Assembly (NCBI RefSeq): GCF_011064285.1
Contig: NZ_CP049331.1
Location: 434,001-498,000, forward strand
Direction of reading: 5' to 3'
DNA: 64,000 bases
Source of the DNA: Vibrio ziniensis
Lineage (GTDB): Bacteria; Pseudomonadota; Gammaproteobacteria; Enterobacterales; Vibrionaceae
Part shown: piece after piece, positions 1-10,178 of the stretch
Numbering within the stretch: position 1 is the first letter of the stretch
Layout: the number at the start of each line of letters is the position of its first letter
Notes under the pieces: generated by a model
What the model saw: only the letters and a program-made list of their open reading frames with translations
Told to the model about the DNA's origin: nothing
The model's database searches: none
Position numbers and translations under genes: made by a program

Positions 1-78
1 AGGAATGATTGCATCTGTGTCGACGTTCGCTGCATCAAGAGGAACAACTAAGCCTGTGTGTTGTTGAAAACCTGCCAT
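1..78 (-). CDS. leuD: 3-isopropylmalate dehydratase small subunit, 5' part only
   Basis: Only the first 26 codons are in the window; the gene continues past the left edge. The visible N-terminus begins MAGFQQHTGLVVPLDAANVD, the usual start of LeuD, the swivel-domain subunit that pairs with LeuC to isomerise 2-isopropylmalate to 3-isopropylmalate in leucine synthesis. The ATG follows a GAGGAA ribosome site and lies 17 nt after the leuC stop, so it is the last gene of leuABCD on the minus strand. The identity is firm from sequence plus position. Confidence 0.93.
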   Translation of the reverse strand, partial: MAGFQQHTGLVVPLDAANVDTDAIIP

Positions 79-95
79 TTATATTTCCTCTATCC

Positions 96-1493
96 TTAAC
101 TATTACGAATATCAACGAAGTGGCCAGCAATCGCTGCTGCTGCTGCCATCGCAGGGCTAACCAGATGTGTTCTGCCTCCGCGGCCTTGACGACCTTCGAA
201 GTTGCGGTTTGACGTTGAAGCACAACGCTCACCAGCACCTAAACGGTCATTATTCATTGCCAGACACATAGAACATCCTGGTAGACGCCATTCAAAACCC
301 GCATCGATAAAGACTTTATCTAAGCCTTCCGCTTCAGCCTGAGCTTTTACCTGTTCAGAGCCTGGTACGATCAATGCCTGAACATGTGACGCTACTTTTT
401 TGCCTTTTGCCACTTCAGCTGCAGCTCGTATATCTTCAATACGTGAGTTGGTACAAGAGCCAACAAACACCTTATCTACTTTGTAATCAGAAAGCATTTT
501 GCCACCTTCCAGTCCCATATAAGCCAGAGCTTTTTCAGCAGATAGGCGCTCAATAGGATCGCTGAAAGATTCTGGTAAAGGAATTGGCGTGTCTACAGCA
601 ATAACCTGACCTGGGTTTGTACCCCATGTCACTTGTGGGCGGATACTTGCAGCATCAAGAGTGACAACTGCGTCAAACTCTGCATCGTCATCAGTTTTTA
701 GCGTTGACCAGTATTCAACAGCAGCATCCCAATCTGCACCTGTTGGCGCAAATTTACGGCCTTGGATGTAATCGAAAGTTGTTTGGTCTGGCGCGATTAA
801 TCCCGCTTTTGCACCAAGCTCGATTGCCATGTTACAAACCGTCATTCTGCCTTCCATTGAAAGATCGCGAATAGCTTCACCACAGAATTCAACTACGTAG
901 CCTGTACCGCCAGCCGCTGTGGTTTTGCCGATAATGGCTAAAACGATGTCTTTTGCAGTAATACCTGGAGCTACTTTACCTTTGACTTCGATCTTCATGG
1001 TTTTTGCACGAGCTTGTTTTAGCGTTTGAGTAGCCATTACATGCTCAACTTCAGACGTACCGATACCAAATGCTAAAGAGCCAAATGCGCCGTGAGTTGC
1101 TGTGTGTGAATCGCCACAAACGATAGTCATACCCGGAAGGGTAATTCCTAGCTCTGGGCCCATGACGTGCACGATACCTTGGTACTTGTGATTAATGTCA
1201 TAAAGGGTAACGCCAAAATCTTCACAGTTTTTAGCTAGTGTTTGCATTTGGATTCGAGCCATTTCGCCAGAAGCATTGATGTCCTTGGTCGTCGTTGAAA
1301 CGTTGTGATCCATGGTTGCGAAAGTTTTGCTTACTTGACGCAATTTGCGTCCTTTTTCACGTAAGCCATCAAATGCTTGAGGTGATGTTACCTCATGAAC
1401 TAAGTGACGATCGATGTATAAAATTGGGTTTTCGCCTTCAGCGGCAACTACAACGTGAGCGTTGTAGACTTTTTCATACAGTGTTTTGCCCAT
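96..1493 (-). CDS. leuC: 3-isopropylmalate dehydratase large subunit
   Basis: This 465-residue protein has the usual family length. It is the aconitase-like, [4Fe-4S]-carrying subunit of isopropylmalate isomerase. Cluster cysteines are visible in [10 protein letters not shown] (about residue 347) and in GCSMCLAMN (about 407-410). [19 protein letters not shown] near residue 130 is a further family signature. The start ATG has an AAGGA ribosome site about 9 nt upstream. It is third in leuABCD, 78 nt after leuB and 17 nt before leuD. Nothing is unusual in the sequence. Confidence 0.98.
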   Translation of the reverse strand: MGKTLYEKVYNAHVVVAAEGENPILYIDRHLVHEVTSPQAFDGLREKGRKLRQVSKTFATMDHNVSTTTKDINASGEMARIQMQTLAKNCEDFGVTLYDINHKYQGIVHVMGPELGITLPGMTIVCGDSHTATHGAFGSLAFGIGTSEVEHVMATQTLKQARAKTMKIEVKGKVAPGITAKDIVLAIIGKTTAAGGTGYVVEFCGEAIRDLSMEGRMTVCNMAIELGAKAGLIAPDQTTFDYIQGRKFAPTGADWDAAVEYWSTLKTDDDAEFDAVVTLDAASIRPQVTWGTNPGQVIAVDTPIPLPESFSDPIERLSAEKALAYMGLEGGKMLSDYKVDKVFVGSCTNSRIEDIRAAAEVAKGKKVASHVQALIVPGSEQVKAQAEAEGLDKVFIDAGFEWRLPGCSMCLAMNNDRLGAGERCASTSNRNFEGRQGRGGRTHLVSPAMAAAAAIAGHFVDIRNS

Positions 1494-1571
1494 GTGTTTG
1501 CTTCCTTGTCTCGCTCTCCTTGATGAGCCAGTGGCTTGTAGTTAAACCACCGACCGGCGAGAGTTTAATTA

Positions 1572-2672
<1,101 letters not shown>

Positions 2673-2714
2673 TCACTAATTTTGATAGTATTCGTTCAAT
2701 GTTGTGTGTGCTGA

Positions 2715-2792
2715 ATAATTTTTCCTACTTGAAGTTACAACGGGAATGAGTTCATTCGCTTATCTGCTGTAACTCCAAGTCGTTTGGATGGA
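2715..2792. repeat. Internally deleted ERIC element in the leuA-leuB gap
   Basis: The ends CCTACTTGAAGTTACA and TGTAACTCCAAGTCG are inverted repeats of one another. They match the ends of the full-length ERIC at 24205-24331. The remaining core resembles only the right half of that element, so about 50 bp of the centre are missing. Internally deleted ERIC copies of roughly this length are known. Being between two operon genes, it will be transcribed and should fold as an RNA hairpin. The boundaries are inferred by alignment to the long copy. Confidence 0.75.
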
Positions 2793-2799
2793 ATGTTAC

Positions 2800-4353
2800 T
2801 TAAACACCAGCAATAATTTTTTTCTTCTGTTTAATTTCTTCAATTTGATTTGCGCGATGGATGCTGTTGATTACATGCAATAGCGCTTGGCCAGAGGCTT
2901 CAACAATATCAGTTGATACGCCTGTACCGTGGTATTTACGTCCTTTGTAATTGGCAATGATGTCTGCTTGACCTAGGCCGTCCTCACCTTCGCCTTTCGC
3001 AGTTAGGTCGAACTTGTCTAGAACAATGTCGTAGCCAGTCAAACGGTAGATACATTGGTATAGAGCATCTACTGGACCATTACCAACTGCTGCTTCACAT
3101 TTCTCTTGGTCACCACAAAGCATTTTGACGCTGGTTGTAGCCATAACACTACCAGATTGTACGCTTAGATAGTTCAACTTGTAGTAATCATCTTCATCAC
3201 GAAGATTAGAGAAGTGCATTAATGCTTCCAAATCATAGTCGAATACTTGGCCTTTACGGTCGGCAAGTTTCAAGAAGTCTTCATATAGCGCGTCTAGATT
3301 GTATTCGTTTTCGTTGTAACCCATCGCTTCCATATGGCTCTTCACCGCAGCACGACCACTACGGCTTGTTAGGTTCAGTGCTTGGTTTTTCAAGCCAATG
3401 GACTCTGGCGTCATAATTTCGTAGGTATTCTTGTTCTTTAACATACCATCTTGGTGAATACCTGATGAGTGACTGAATGCATTCGCACCGACGATGGCTT
3501 TGTTGCTCTGAATCGGCATGTTACAAAGCTGGCTTATTAATTTGCTAGTACGGTGAATTTCTTCATGTTTAATGCCAGTGTGAACACCCAACAACTCTTG
3601 ACGAGTTTTGATGATCATCGCGATTTCTTCTAGTGCACAGTTACCTGCACGTTCACCGATACCATTGATGGTACCTTCAATTTGACGAGCGCCTGCTTGA
3701 ACTGCTGCAATAGAGTTCGCCACAGACATGCCCAAGTCATCATGACAGTGAACAGATATGATGGCTTTATCAATGTTTGGCACGCGGTTAAATAGGGTTT
3801 GAATGATACCACCAAACTCGTTTGGTACTGTGTAACCCACAGTATCAGGAATGTTGATGGTACGTGCACCAGCATTAATTGCTGCTTCAACCATACGGCA
3901 TAGATTGTCGATTGGTGTACGCCCCGCATCTTCACAAGAAAATTCAACGTCGTCTGTATATTGGCGAGCGTGTTTCACCGCTTTAACCGCCATCTCAACT
4001 ACATCGTCATAGCTACGGCGAAGTTTGTCCTGAACGTGAATGGTTGATGTTGCTAAGAATGTGTGGATACGGAACTGCTCAGCAACTTTTAATGCTTCCG
4101 CAGCAGCATCGATGTCTTTCACAACGGCACGTGAAAGAGCACAAATACGGCTATTTTTGATGTGTTTCGCGATAGTTTGTACAGACTCGAAATCACCCGG
4201 TGAGGAAACAGGGAAGCCCGCTTCGATCACATCAACACCTAAGCGTTCTAGTGCGTAAGCGATTTGCAGCTTCTCTTTAACCGTAAGGCTTGCTGACAAC
4301 GCCTGTTCACCGTCGCGCAAAGTTGTATCGAATATGATGACCTGATCGTTCAT
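2800..4353 (-). CDS. leuA: 2-isopropylmalate synthase
   Basis: This 517-residue protein is the first committed enzyme of leucine synthesis, condensing acetyl-CoA with 2-oxoisovalerate. The N-terminal TIM barrel shows [11 protein letters not shown] (residues 8-18), the metal-binding SVHCHDDLG (about 202-210) and [14 protein letters not shown] (about 235-248). The C-terminal regulatory domain, which binds leucine for feedback inhibition in this family, is complete. It is the first gene of leuABCD, preceded by the leuL leader and an intrinsic attenuator. The length agrees with the enterobacterial enzyme. Confidence 0.98.
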   Translation of the reverse strand: MNDQVIIFDTTLRDGEQALSASLTVKEKLQIAYALERLGVDVIEAGFPVSSPGDFESVQTIAKHIKNSRICALSRAVVKDIDAAAEALKVAEQFRIHTFLATSTIHVQDKLRRSYDDVVEMAVKAVKHARQYTDDVEFSCEDAGRTPIDNLCRMVEAAINAGARTINIPDTVGYTVPNEFGGIIQTLFNRVPNIDKAIISVHCHDDLGMSVANSIAAVQAGARQIEGTINGIGERAGNCALEEIAMIIKTRQELLGVHTGIKHEEIHRTSKLISQLCNMPIQSNKAIVGANAFSHSSGIHQDGMLKNKNTYEIMTPESIGLKNQALNLTSRSGRAAVKSHMEAMGYNENEYNLDALYEDFLKLADRKGQVFDYDLEALMHFSNLRDEDDYYKLNYLSVQSGSVMATTSVKMLCGDQEKCEAAVGNGPVDALYQCIYRLTGYDIVLDKFDLTAKGEGEDGLGQADIIANYKGRKYHGTGVSTDIVEASGQALLHVINSIHRANQIEEIKQKKKIIAGV

Positions 4354-4404
4354 GTTTGCTTCCTTCCTCGAAGAGTTAATCGTTTACTTCCTGAATTTAG
4401 TTAT

Positions 4405-4430
4405 AAAAAAACCCGCATCTGATGCGGGTT
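4405..4430 (-). terminator. Leucine operon attenuator terminator
   Basis: Read on the minus strand, AACCCGCATC and GATGCGGGTT form a 10-bp GC-rich stem with a one-base centre, followed directly by a T run. It lies between leuL and leuA, the position expected of a transcription attenuator controlled by translation of the leader peptide. Confidence 0.9.
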
Positions 4431-4465
4431 CTTGTAAATCTGTTGTGGTGTCTTTCGTCCACTCA

Positions 4466-4528
4466 TTACCCGCGCGATTGATTCACGATAAGGAGCAGGT
4501 TCAGGAGCAGAGAAGAACGAATTGTCAT
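4466..4528 (-). CDS. leuL: leu operon leader peptide
   Basis: This 20-residue ORF reads MTIRSSLLLNLLLIVNQSRG. Six of its seven-residue core LLLNLLL are leucines, encoded partly by CTC and CTT codons. It ends 36 nt before the attenuator hairpin and about 110 nt before leuA. This is the classic arrangement in which ribosome stalling at leucine codons prevents terminator formation. An in-frame ATG nine bases upstream (4537) is an alternative start; neither has a strong ribosome site. The peptide is too short to be predicted by ordinary gene callers. Confidence 0.88.
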   Translation of the reverse strand: MTIRSSLLLNLLLIVNQSRG

Positions 4529-4558
4529 TATTAACATCCACAAAATTTAATTAACAGA

Positions 4559-4587
4559 TTAGTACCGTACTCAATCGAACTCGTCAA
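4559..4587 (-). promoter_or_regulatory. Candidate leuL-leuABCD promoter
   Basis: On the minus strand, TTGACG (4582-4587) is separated by 17 bp from TACTAA (4559-4564), about 20 nt before the leuL start region. The -35 box is close to the sigma-70 consensus; the -10 box is moderate. No experimental support is available. Confidence 0.55.
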
Positions 4588-4847
4588 CCCTAAAGTTGTT
4601 TTTTTATTCATATCGGAGCAGATATCCCGTCAACAAGGCCAAAATTAACAGCTTGCTATGAATAATACATTCTCTAATGTAACCAAACTGATCGGAAATA
4701 TAAGCCTATGGTAAAAATATCGGATAACTACGGATAACTGTCATCCATTTACAAACAAACAGTCATGGATTTGCAATCTAATGCTTTTAGCTTGGTGGTA
4801 GGAACATTTCTATTTGAAACATTTCCAATGGAAAATAGGGGTATGCC

Positions 4848-5381
4848 ATGAAAACTATCAAGCCCATCGCAAAGATCGATTTAGCGTTTTCGATGCTTTG
4901 TTTGCAGCATAGGTTTAATCAACCCGTTGCGAGAATCAGTAAAGCAATTTCTCATACTGGAGATGGTCACTTATACGCACTTTTCGGAGCGTTAGCTTGG
5001 GCTATCGGAGGTAGTCACGGATCGAATTTTTTGTCTGCCGGTTTAGTGGCATTCGCCATCGAATTACCGATTTATTGGCTGCTAAAAAACAGTTTTCAGC
5101 GCCGTCGTCCACAAGAACTCTCTCCAGTATTAACCGCATTTATTACGCCATCTGATCGCTACAGTCTCCCCTCAGGACACACCACGGCAGCGTTTGTGAT
5201 GGCAACGCTGATTGGTCATTTTTATCCAGATTGTTATAGCGTTGCCTTCATGTGGGCAGCGTTAATCGGTAGTGCCAGAATTTTGCTCGGAGTGCATTTT
5301 TTAACGGATGTGATTATTGGGGCGATTCTTGGCGCTAGCTGCGCAACGATTTCTATGCAGTTACTGGGGGTAAATGTTTGA
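4848..5381 (+). CDS. PAP2-family membrane phosphatase
   Basis: This 177-residue membrane protein has all three motifs of the PAP2 phosphatidic acid phosphatase family. They are K80 to P88 (KNSFQRRRP, the K-x6-R-P motif), PSGHT at 108-112, and R144...H150...D154. Several hydrophobic segments surround them, placing the active site at the membrane face. Family members remove phosphate from lipid phosphates such as phosphatidic acid, phosphatidylglycerophosphate or undecaprenyl diphosphate; the substrate here cannot be told. The stop codon overlaps the start of the following glycosyltransferase, so the two are translationally coupled. It is divergent from the leu operon. Confidence 0.9.
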   Translation: MKTIKPIAKIDLAFSMLCLQHRFNQPVARISKAISHTGDGHLYALFGALAWAIGGSHGSNFLSAGLVAFAIELPIYWLLKNSFQRRRPQELSPVLTAFITPSDRYSLPSGHTTAAFVMATLIGHFYPDCYSVAFMWAALIGSARILLGVHFLTDVIIGAILGASCATISMQLLGVNV

Positions 5382-6424
5382 AGATTTTGTATGGTGTTCA
5401 AGGTACTGGAAATGGACACATTGCCCGTGCTCGCGCAATGTGTGAGTCATTTAAACATACAGATGCGAAAGTCGATTTTTTATTTTCTGGTAGAGAAAGC
5501 GATAAGTTTTTCTCTATGGATAATTTTGGCGATTATCAAACTCGTCGTGGTTTAACGTTCGTGTTTGATAAAGGTAGAGTGGACTATCTCCAAACAGCAC
5601 TGAATAACAATCCACTGCAATTATTGAAAGAAATTCGTCAGTTGGATTTATCTGGATATGATCTTATTTTGAATGATTTTGAGCCAGTATCTGCTTGGGC
5701 TGCCAAACGTCAAAAGAAGGAAGTGATCGGCATTAGCCATCAGAATGCATTCCGCTATCAGGTGCCACTCAAAGGCGCTAGCTGGCTTGATAAGCAGATT
5801 ATGCAGCGCTTTGCGCCAGCAAATTATAACCTTGGTCTGCATTGGTACCATTTTGATCAACCGATACTCCCTCCAATTGTTCCTAGCATGACGCAAGACA
5901 TGCTCAATCAATATTTCATTTTGGTATATTTGCCATTTGAAGATGTAGATCAGGTGTGTGAGCTGCTATTCCGATTTGTGAACAAATCTTTCATCTGCTA
6001 TCACCCAAAGATCACTGAGCCTGAAATGGTGGAAAACGTTGAATTAAGACCTTTGTGCCACAGCAGTTTCCAATATCATCTTCATCGCTGTGATGGTGTG
6101 ATTGCCAATGGTGGATTTGAACTTCCTTCAGAAGCGCTGTCACTGGGTAAGAAATTGTTGCTTAAACCTTTAATCGGACAGTTTGAACAACAAAGTAATG
6201 TAGCAACATTGGAAACCTTAGGTTTAGCATCTGCGATGGACTTCTTGGACGCTTCAGCAGTGAGTAAATGGTTAGATGAAAAACAAGCTGAGCGAGTCGT
6301 TTACCCAAATGTTGCTCAAGCGATTGTTGAGTGGATATTGCAAGGAAATTGGTCTAATCAACAAGATTTGTGTAAAGAGTTGTGGCAACAAGTCGATTTT
6401 CCAAGCTATGCATCAGTTAATTGA
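5378..6424 (+). CDS. MJ1255/VC2487-family glycosyltransferase
   Basis: This 348-residue protein of GT-B type opens with KILYGVQGTGNGHIARARAM, the glycine-rich N-terminal loop of this family. Its C-terminal donor-binding segment is CDGVIANGGFELPSEAL (about residues 237-253). The start is TTG at 5378, overlapping the PAP2 stop by 4 nt, with a GGGGG ribosome site 7 nt upstream; no better start is in frame. Coupling with a lipid phosphatase suggests work on a lipid-linked sugar, but that is inference. The acceptor and sugar are unknown. Confidence 0.85.
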   Translation: MKILYGVQGTGNGHIARARAMCESFKHTDAKVDFLFSGRESDKFFSMDNFGDYQTRRGLTFVFDKGRVDYLQTALNNNPLQLLKEIRQLDLSGYDLILNDFEPVSAWAAKRQKKEVIGISHQNAFRYQVPLKGASWLDKQIMQRFAPANYNLGLHWYHFDQPILPPIVPSMTQDMLNQYFILVYLPFEDVDQVCELLFRFVNKSFICYHPKITEPEMVENVELRPLCHSSFQYHLHRCDGVIANGGFELPSEALSLGKKLLLKPLIGQFEQQSNVATLETLGLASAMDFLDASAVSKWLDEKQAERVVYPNVAQAIVEWILQGNWSNQQDLCKELWQQVDFPSYASVN

Positions 6425-6452
6425 TAAACGCTTAAATTAATTTAAATGAAAA

Positions 6453-6480
6453 TGCAGCTTATTAGCTGCAATTTTTATTT
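6453..6480 (+). terminator. Terminator after the glycosyltransferase
   Basis: The stem TGCAGCT / AGCTGCA with loop TATT is followed by ATTTTTATTT, 30 nt after the glycosyltransferase stop. Confidence 0.8.
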
Positions 6481-6806
6481 TATCGTGCAATTTTGTTTTC
6501 AAAATATTTAATTTAAATATAGTTAATATCTATACTTTTATATTCATTTACTCACTTTCTCATTTCATTATTTTTATTTTTAGAGCGGTAATAGTGCTGA
6601 TAACACTAGTATCTTGTAGGTCTATTCCTCTTTTTGTTGTCAATAAATCTGACTTTTCCTTGGTGCTATTGCTATTCGGCAAACGAATGAATCATAGTTA
6701 ACGCAAGTTGGAAATATCCAAACAACCAATATTAAAAGTGTAGGTTATCTATTTGCTGAAGAATGTTTGATATTTGATTGAGTAAATGAATTTAGAGGTA
6801 TAGCGA
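6481..6806 (+). promoter_or_regulatory. AT-rich leuO upstream region
   Basis: No gene is visible in these 326 nt. The region is markedly AT-rich, as expected of a leuO promoter controlled by nucleoid proteins such as H-NS. It contains an inverted repeat TAGTG-N7-CACTA at 6592-6608 that could be an operator. I could not assign a promoter with confidence. Confidence 0.4.
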
Positions 6807-7766
6807 ATGTTAGATAAAAACGGCGGCATGGGTGCCATTTCTAGTTATCGTATGGAAAGTGTATTACGTGGTGTCGATTTAAACTTATTGACGGTTTTTG
6901 ATGCAGTAATGCAAGAGCAAAATATTACTCGTGCAGCGCATAACCTTGGCATGTCACAGCCAGCCGTGAGCAATGCAGTAGCTCGTCTTAAAGTGATGTT
7001 TAATGACGAACTATTCATGCGTCAAGGTCGTGGTATTCAGCCAACTCAGCGTGCTCGTCAACTATTTGGTCCTGTTCGCCAGGCTCTCCAGCTAATTCGT
7101 AATGAATTACCAAGCTCTGTATTTGCGCCAGAAACATCGAGTCGTTTGTTTAAACTTGCTATTTGTAGCCCGTGTGACATTCGTTTTGCGCCAAAGATCA
7201 TGGAAACTATCCATGAAATTGCACCAAGCATTCAGTTACATCTAGATGCTGAATTTGATCGTATGCTAGCTGAGCGTATGCGTTATCAAGATACCGACTT
7301 TGTGATTGACTACGCTCATTTCGATGGACAGGGCTTCTCAAGTACTGAGCTTTTCCAAGATGAATTGGTGGTTGTCGCGGCTAAATCTCATCCTCGCATT
7401 CAAGGCGGTATCACTCGTGATGAACTAATGCAAGAAAAGCATGCTAAGCTATCAAGAATTCATGGCCAACGTAGTTTTGCTGAGCAGGCATATCAGGATC
7501 TTTACTGTTCTTCTAGCTACGAAGGTACCAGTCTAAGCAATGTCTTATACGTGGTTGGTCAGTCGGAACTTATCACTGTTGCTCCTCGTTGGATCGTAGA
7601 AAACGTAGCTAATACAGATATGTTACAAATCTTAGACTTCCCGTTTGATAATGCCAAAATCAGTGGTTACTTAAGCTGGCACGAGTCTAGCGAAAAAGAC
7701 CGCGGTCACATATGGTTACGTGATCAACTTATGATGATTTGTCGTGAAGTGATTACTCGTAAATAA
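6807..7766 (+). CDS. leuO: LysR-type regulator LeuO
   Basis: This 319-residue LysR-type transcription factor has a winged helix-turn-helix at about residues 25-85 (DLNLLTVFDAVMQEQNITRA onward, with SQPAVSNAVARL as recognition region). A periplasmic-binding-like effector domain follows. The N-terminal tail before the helix-turn-helix and the place between the leu and ilvIH operons are those of LeuO. LeuO opposes H-NS silencing and, in V. cholerae, is part of the ToxR-dependent response to bile and peptides. The start has GAGG 9 nt upstream. The gene is monocistronic, with a terminator behind it. Confidence 0.93.
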   Translation: MLDKNGGMGAISSYRMESVLRGVDLNLLTVFDAVMQEQNITRAAHNLGMSQPAVSNAVARLKVMFNDELFMRQGRGIQPTQRARQLFGPVRQALQLIRNELPSSVFAPETSSRLFKLAICSPCDIRFAPKIMETIHEIAPSIQLHLDAEFDRMLAERMRYQDTDFVIDYAHFDGQGFSSTELFQDELVVVAAKSHPRIQGGITRDELMQEKHAKLSRIHGQRSFAEQAYQDLYCSSSYEGTSLSNVLYVVGQSELITVAPRWIVENVANTDMLQILDFPFDNAKISGYLSWHESSEKDRGHIWLRDQLMMICREVITRK

Positions 7767-7806
7767 GCGTTTTTTAGTCGAAACAATGTAAAACGGGACG
7801 TTAAGT

Positions 7807-7846
7807 AAAAGCCTTGGGATGGGGAACCAACTCAAGGCTTTTTTAT
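7807..7846 (+). terminator. leuO terminator
   Basis: AAAAGCCTTG and CAAGGCTTTT pair across a 16-nt loop and lead into a T run, 40 nt after the leuO stop. Confidence 0.85.
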
Positions 7847-7962
7847 TGCTTTTTACGTCTAAAATTATCCATAAGTTTGATGTTTGTCAGTTGCCTTTTG
7901 TCGTTCAAACGGTACACTTGTGCGCTCAATTAAGCTTACAGGTGTAAGCTATAGGTAGATAG

Positions 7963-9765
7963 ATGACTAATTTAGATTTTCATATCGTTAAACGTATTCG
8001 TGAGCAAATCTCTCACAACGGCGATCGTAGTGCCCTGAAACACAAAGTAGGGGATGCATGGAAAAGCATTAGTTGGACGCAATTTGGACAGCAAATGGAT
8101 GCGTTGTCATTCGCGTTACTCTCACAACAAATTGGTGTGCAGGACAAGATTGGTATCTTTTCCAACAATATTCCTCAATGGACTATTACGGATTTTGCCA
8201 CGCTGCAATTAAGAGCAGTAACTGTGCCTATCTATCCGACCAATACAGCGGAGCAGTCTGCCTACATCTTACAAAATGCGGATGTCAAAATTTTATTCGT
8301 TGGCGAGCAGCCACAATATGACATCGCTTTAAGTATCTTTGAACAGTGCGAACAGCTTCAGTTAATCGTCGCTATGGACGAAAATATCGATCTGAAAAGT
8401 TTTGAAAACGCGACTCATTGGTCTCAGTTTGTAGCAATGGGAGATGAGTCTAGCCGTGATGAACTAAACGTTCGTTTGTCGCAGGCCAATTTTGAAGATC
8501 TAGTTACGTTAATCTATACCTCGGGCACTACTGGCCAGCCAAAGGGTGTAATGTTGGATTACCGTAATATCGGTTCACAGTTAGAGGGACACGATCAGCG
8601 TCTTAACTTAAGCAAAGACGATGTTTCGTTATGTTTCCTACCTCTTTCTCACGTTTTTGAACGAGCGTGGACCTTCTATGTGCTTTATAAAGGTGCGACC
8701 AACTGCTATCTGCACGATGTCTCTTATGTACGTGATGCGTTAGGTGAAGTGCGTCCGACAGTGATGTGTGCGGTTCCTCGTTTCTATGAAAAGATTTTCT
8801 CAGCTATCCACGAAAAAGTGGCTAGAGCCTCTTTCATTCGCAAGGTTATGTTTACATGGTCTGTGAACATGGGAGCGAAGATGGCGGTATGCCATCAAGA
8901 ACACCGCAAGCCATCTTGGTTATTAACTCAATGTCACGGTATTGCTGATAAAGCAGTGTTATCTAAACTTCGTCGGTTACTCGGTGGACGAATTAACTTT
9001 ATGCCTTGTGGCGGTGCGAAGCTCGATGAGACGATCGGCCGTTTCTTCCACGCGATGGGTATAAATGTGAAGCTTGGCTATGGCATGACAGAAACGACAG
9101 CAACGGTTTCTTGCTGGGATGATAAATGCTTTAACCCAGACTCTATTGGTCTGTCTATGCCGGGTGCTCAAGTTAAAATTGGCGAAAACAATGAAATTTT
9201 GGTTCGCGGTCCAATGGTGATGCGCGGCTACTACAAAATGCCAGAAGAAACAGCGAATACATTTGATGAGCACGGTTTCTTAAAAACCGGTGATGCTGGG
9301 CACATTGACGAACACGGCAACCTGTTTATTACCGACCGAATCAAAGAGCTGATGAAAACATCGGGCGGTAAATACATCGCGCCTCAGGTAATTGAGGGCA
9401 CTATTGGTAAAGACCATTTCATTGAACAAATCGCGGTCATCGCAGATACCCGTAAATTTGTCTCGGCGTTGATTGTTCCTTGTTTTGATGCGTTAGAAGA
9501 ACATGCTAAAGAGCTGAACATCAAATATCACGATCGCTTAGAGCTGTTAAAAAATAGTGAAGTGATTGAGATGTTTGAAAAACGTATCAATGAACTTCAG
9601 CATGGTTTAGCTAAATTCGAACAGGTGAAAAAATTCAAACTGTTACCGAAAGCATTCTCGATGGATGAAGGTGAGTTAACACCAACACAGAAGCTGCGTC
9701 GTAAGGTGATTGACACTCGCTATCAAGATGAAATCGAAGAGATGTATCAGGATAAGAAAAAGTAG
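7963..9765 (+). CDS. Long-chain acyl-CoA synthetase (AMP-forming), FadD15-like
   Basis: This 600-residue member of the ANL adenylating superfamily activates a fatty acid through an acyl-adenylate and passes it to CoA. The P-loop-like [11 protein letters not shown] is at about residues 184-194, [12 protein letters not shown] at about 371-382, and [11 protein letters not shown] followed by FLKTGD at about 422-444. The long form with an additional central segment is that of bacterial FadD15-type enzymes rather than E. coli FadD. It stands alone between leuO and ilvI, with its own terminator. The exact chain length used cannot be seen. Confidence 0.88.
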   Translation: MTNLDFHIVKRIREQISHNGDRSALKHKVGDAWKSISWTQFGQQMDALSFALLSQQIGVQDKIGIFSNNIPQWTITDFATLQLRAVTVPIYPTNTAEQSAYILQNADVKILFVGEQPQYDIALSIFEQCEQLQLIVAMDENIDLKSFENATHWSQFVAMGDESSRDELNVRLSQANFEDLVTLIYTSGTTGQPKGVMLDYRNIGSQLEGHDQRLNLSKDDVSLCFLPLSHVFERAWTFYVLYKGATNCYLHDVSYVRDALGEVRPTVMCAVPRFYEKIFSAIHEKVARASFIRKVMFTWSVNMGAKMAVCHQEHRKPSWLLTQCHGIADKAVLSKLRRLLGGRINFMPCGGAKLDETIGRFFHAMGINVKLGYGMTETTATVSCWDDKCFNPDSIGLSMPGAQVKIGENNEILVRGPMVMRGYYKMPEETANTFDEHGFLKTGDAGHIDEHGNLFITDRIKELMKTSGGKYIAPQVIEGTIGKDHFIEQIAVIADTRKFVSALIVPCFDALEEHAKELNIKYHDRLELLKNSEVIEMFEKRINELQHGLAKFEQVKKFKLLPKAFSMDEGELTPTQKLRRKVIDTRYQDEIEEMYQDKKK

Positions 9766-9790
9766 TTTCTAGCTACTGATTAAAAAAATC

Positions 9791-9828
9791 AATCCCCAGT
9801 GAGATTCTCTCTTACTGGGGATTTTTTA
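9791..9828 (+). terminator. Terminator after the acyl-CoA synthetase
   Basis: AATCCCCAGT and ACTGGGGATT form a 10-bp stem followed by TTTTT. Confidence 0.9.
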
Positions 9829-10178
9829 TATGTGGAAATTTGGGGCGGTGATGCCTGATTATTTTTATTGGTAGTAAAATTTTGTACCGTTTTTTATTGT
9901 CATAATAAAACTATTATCTGAATTGAAAGGTGAGAATAACCGTTGATACTTGTTGAATAAGATTCTGCAATATATCAGCAAAAAACAATCAATTTGGTGG
10001 TTAGACCTAATGCTAAGAAAGGGTTAAAGTTGTTGTGTTACCTCAGCTTTTGTTATGACAAAAGCGGGACATAGCTGAAAGCGGACAGTTTTCGAATTAG
10101 GCTACGAATAAGCCCTAGACTATGTAAAACCAGACCTATTGACCGACCGTGTGAATCGGATTCTGGTAAGGAGAAAAT
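9829..10178 (+). promoter_or_regulatory. ilvIH upstream region with an 8-bp inverted repeat
   Basis: This 350-nt stretch has no gene. GCTTTTGT-TATG-ACAAAAGC at 10046-10065 is a perfect 8-bp inverted repeat. A second weaker one (TAGGCT...AGCCCTA) is near 10098-10118. The AAGGAG ribosome site of ilvI closes the region. In E. coli the equivalent long region binds Lrp at several sites; no leader peptide rich in branched-chain residues is visible here. Confidence 0.45.

Noticed and set aside
4822..4834. TTTCCAATGGAAA palindrome just before the PAP2 gene
   Set aside because: It is only 13 bp in an AT-rich leader and could be chance; no second copy is seen.
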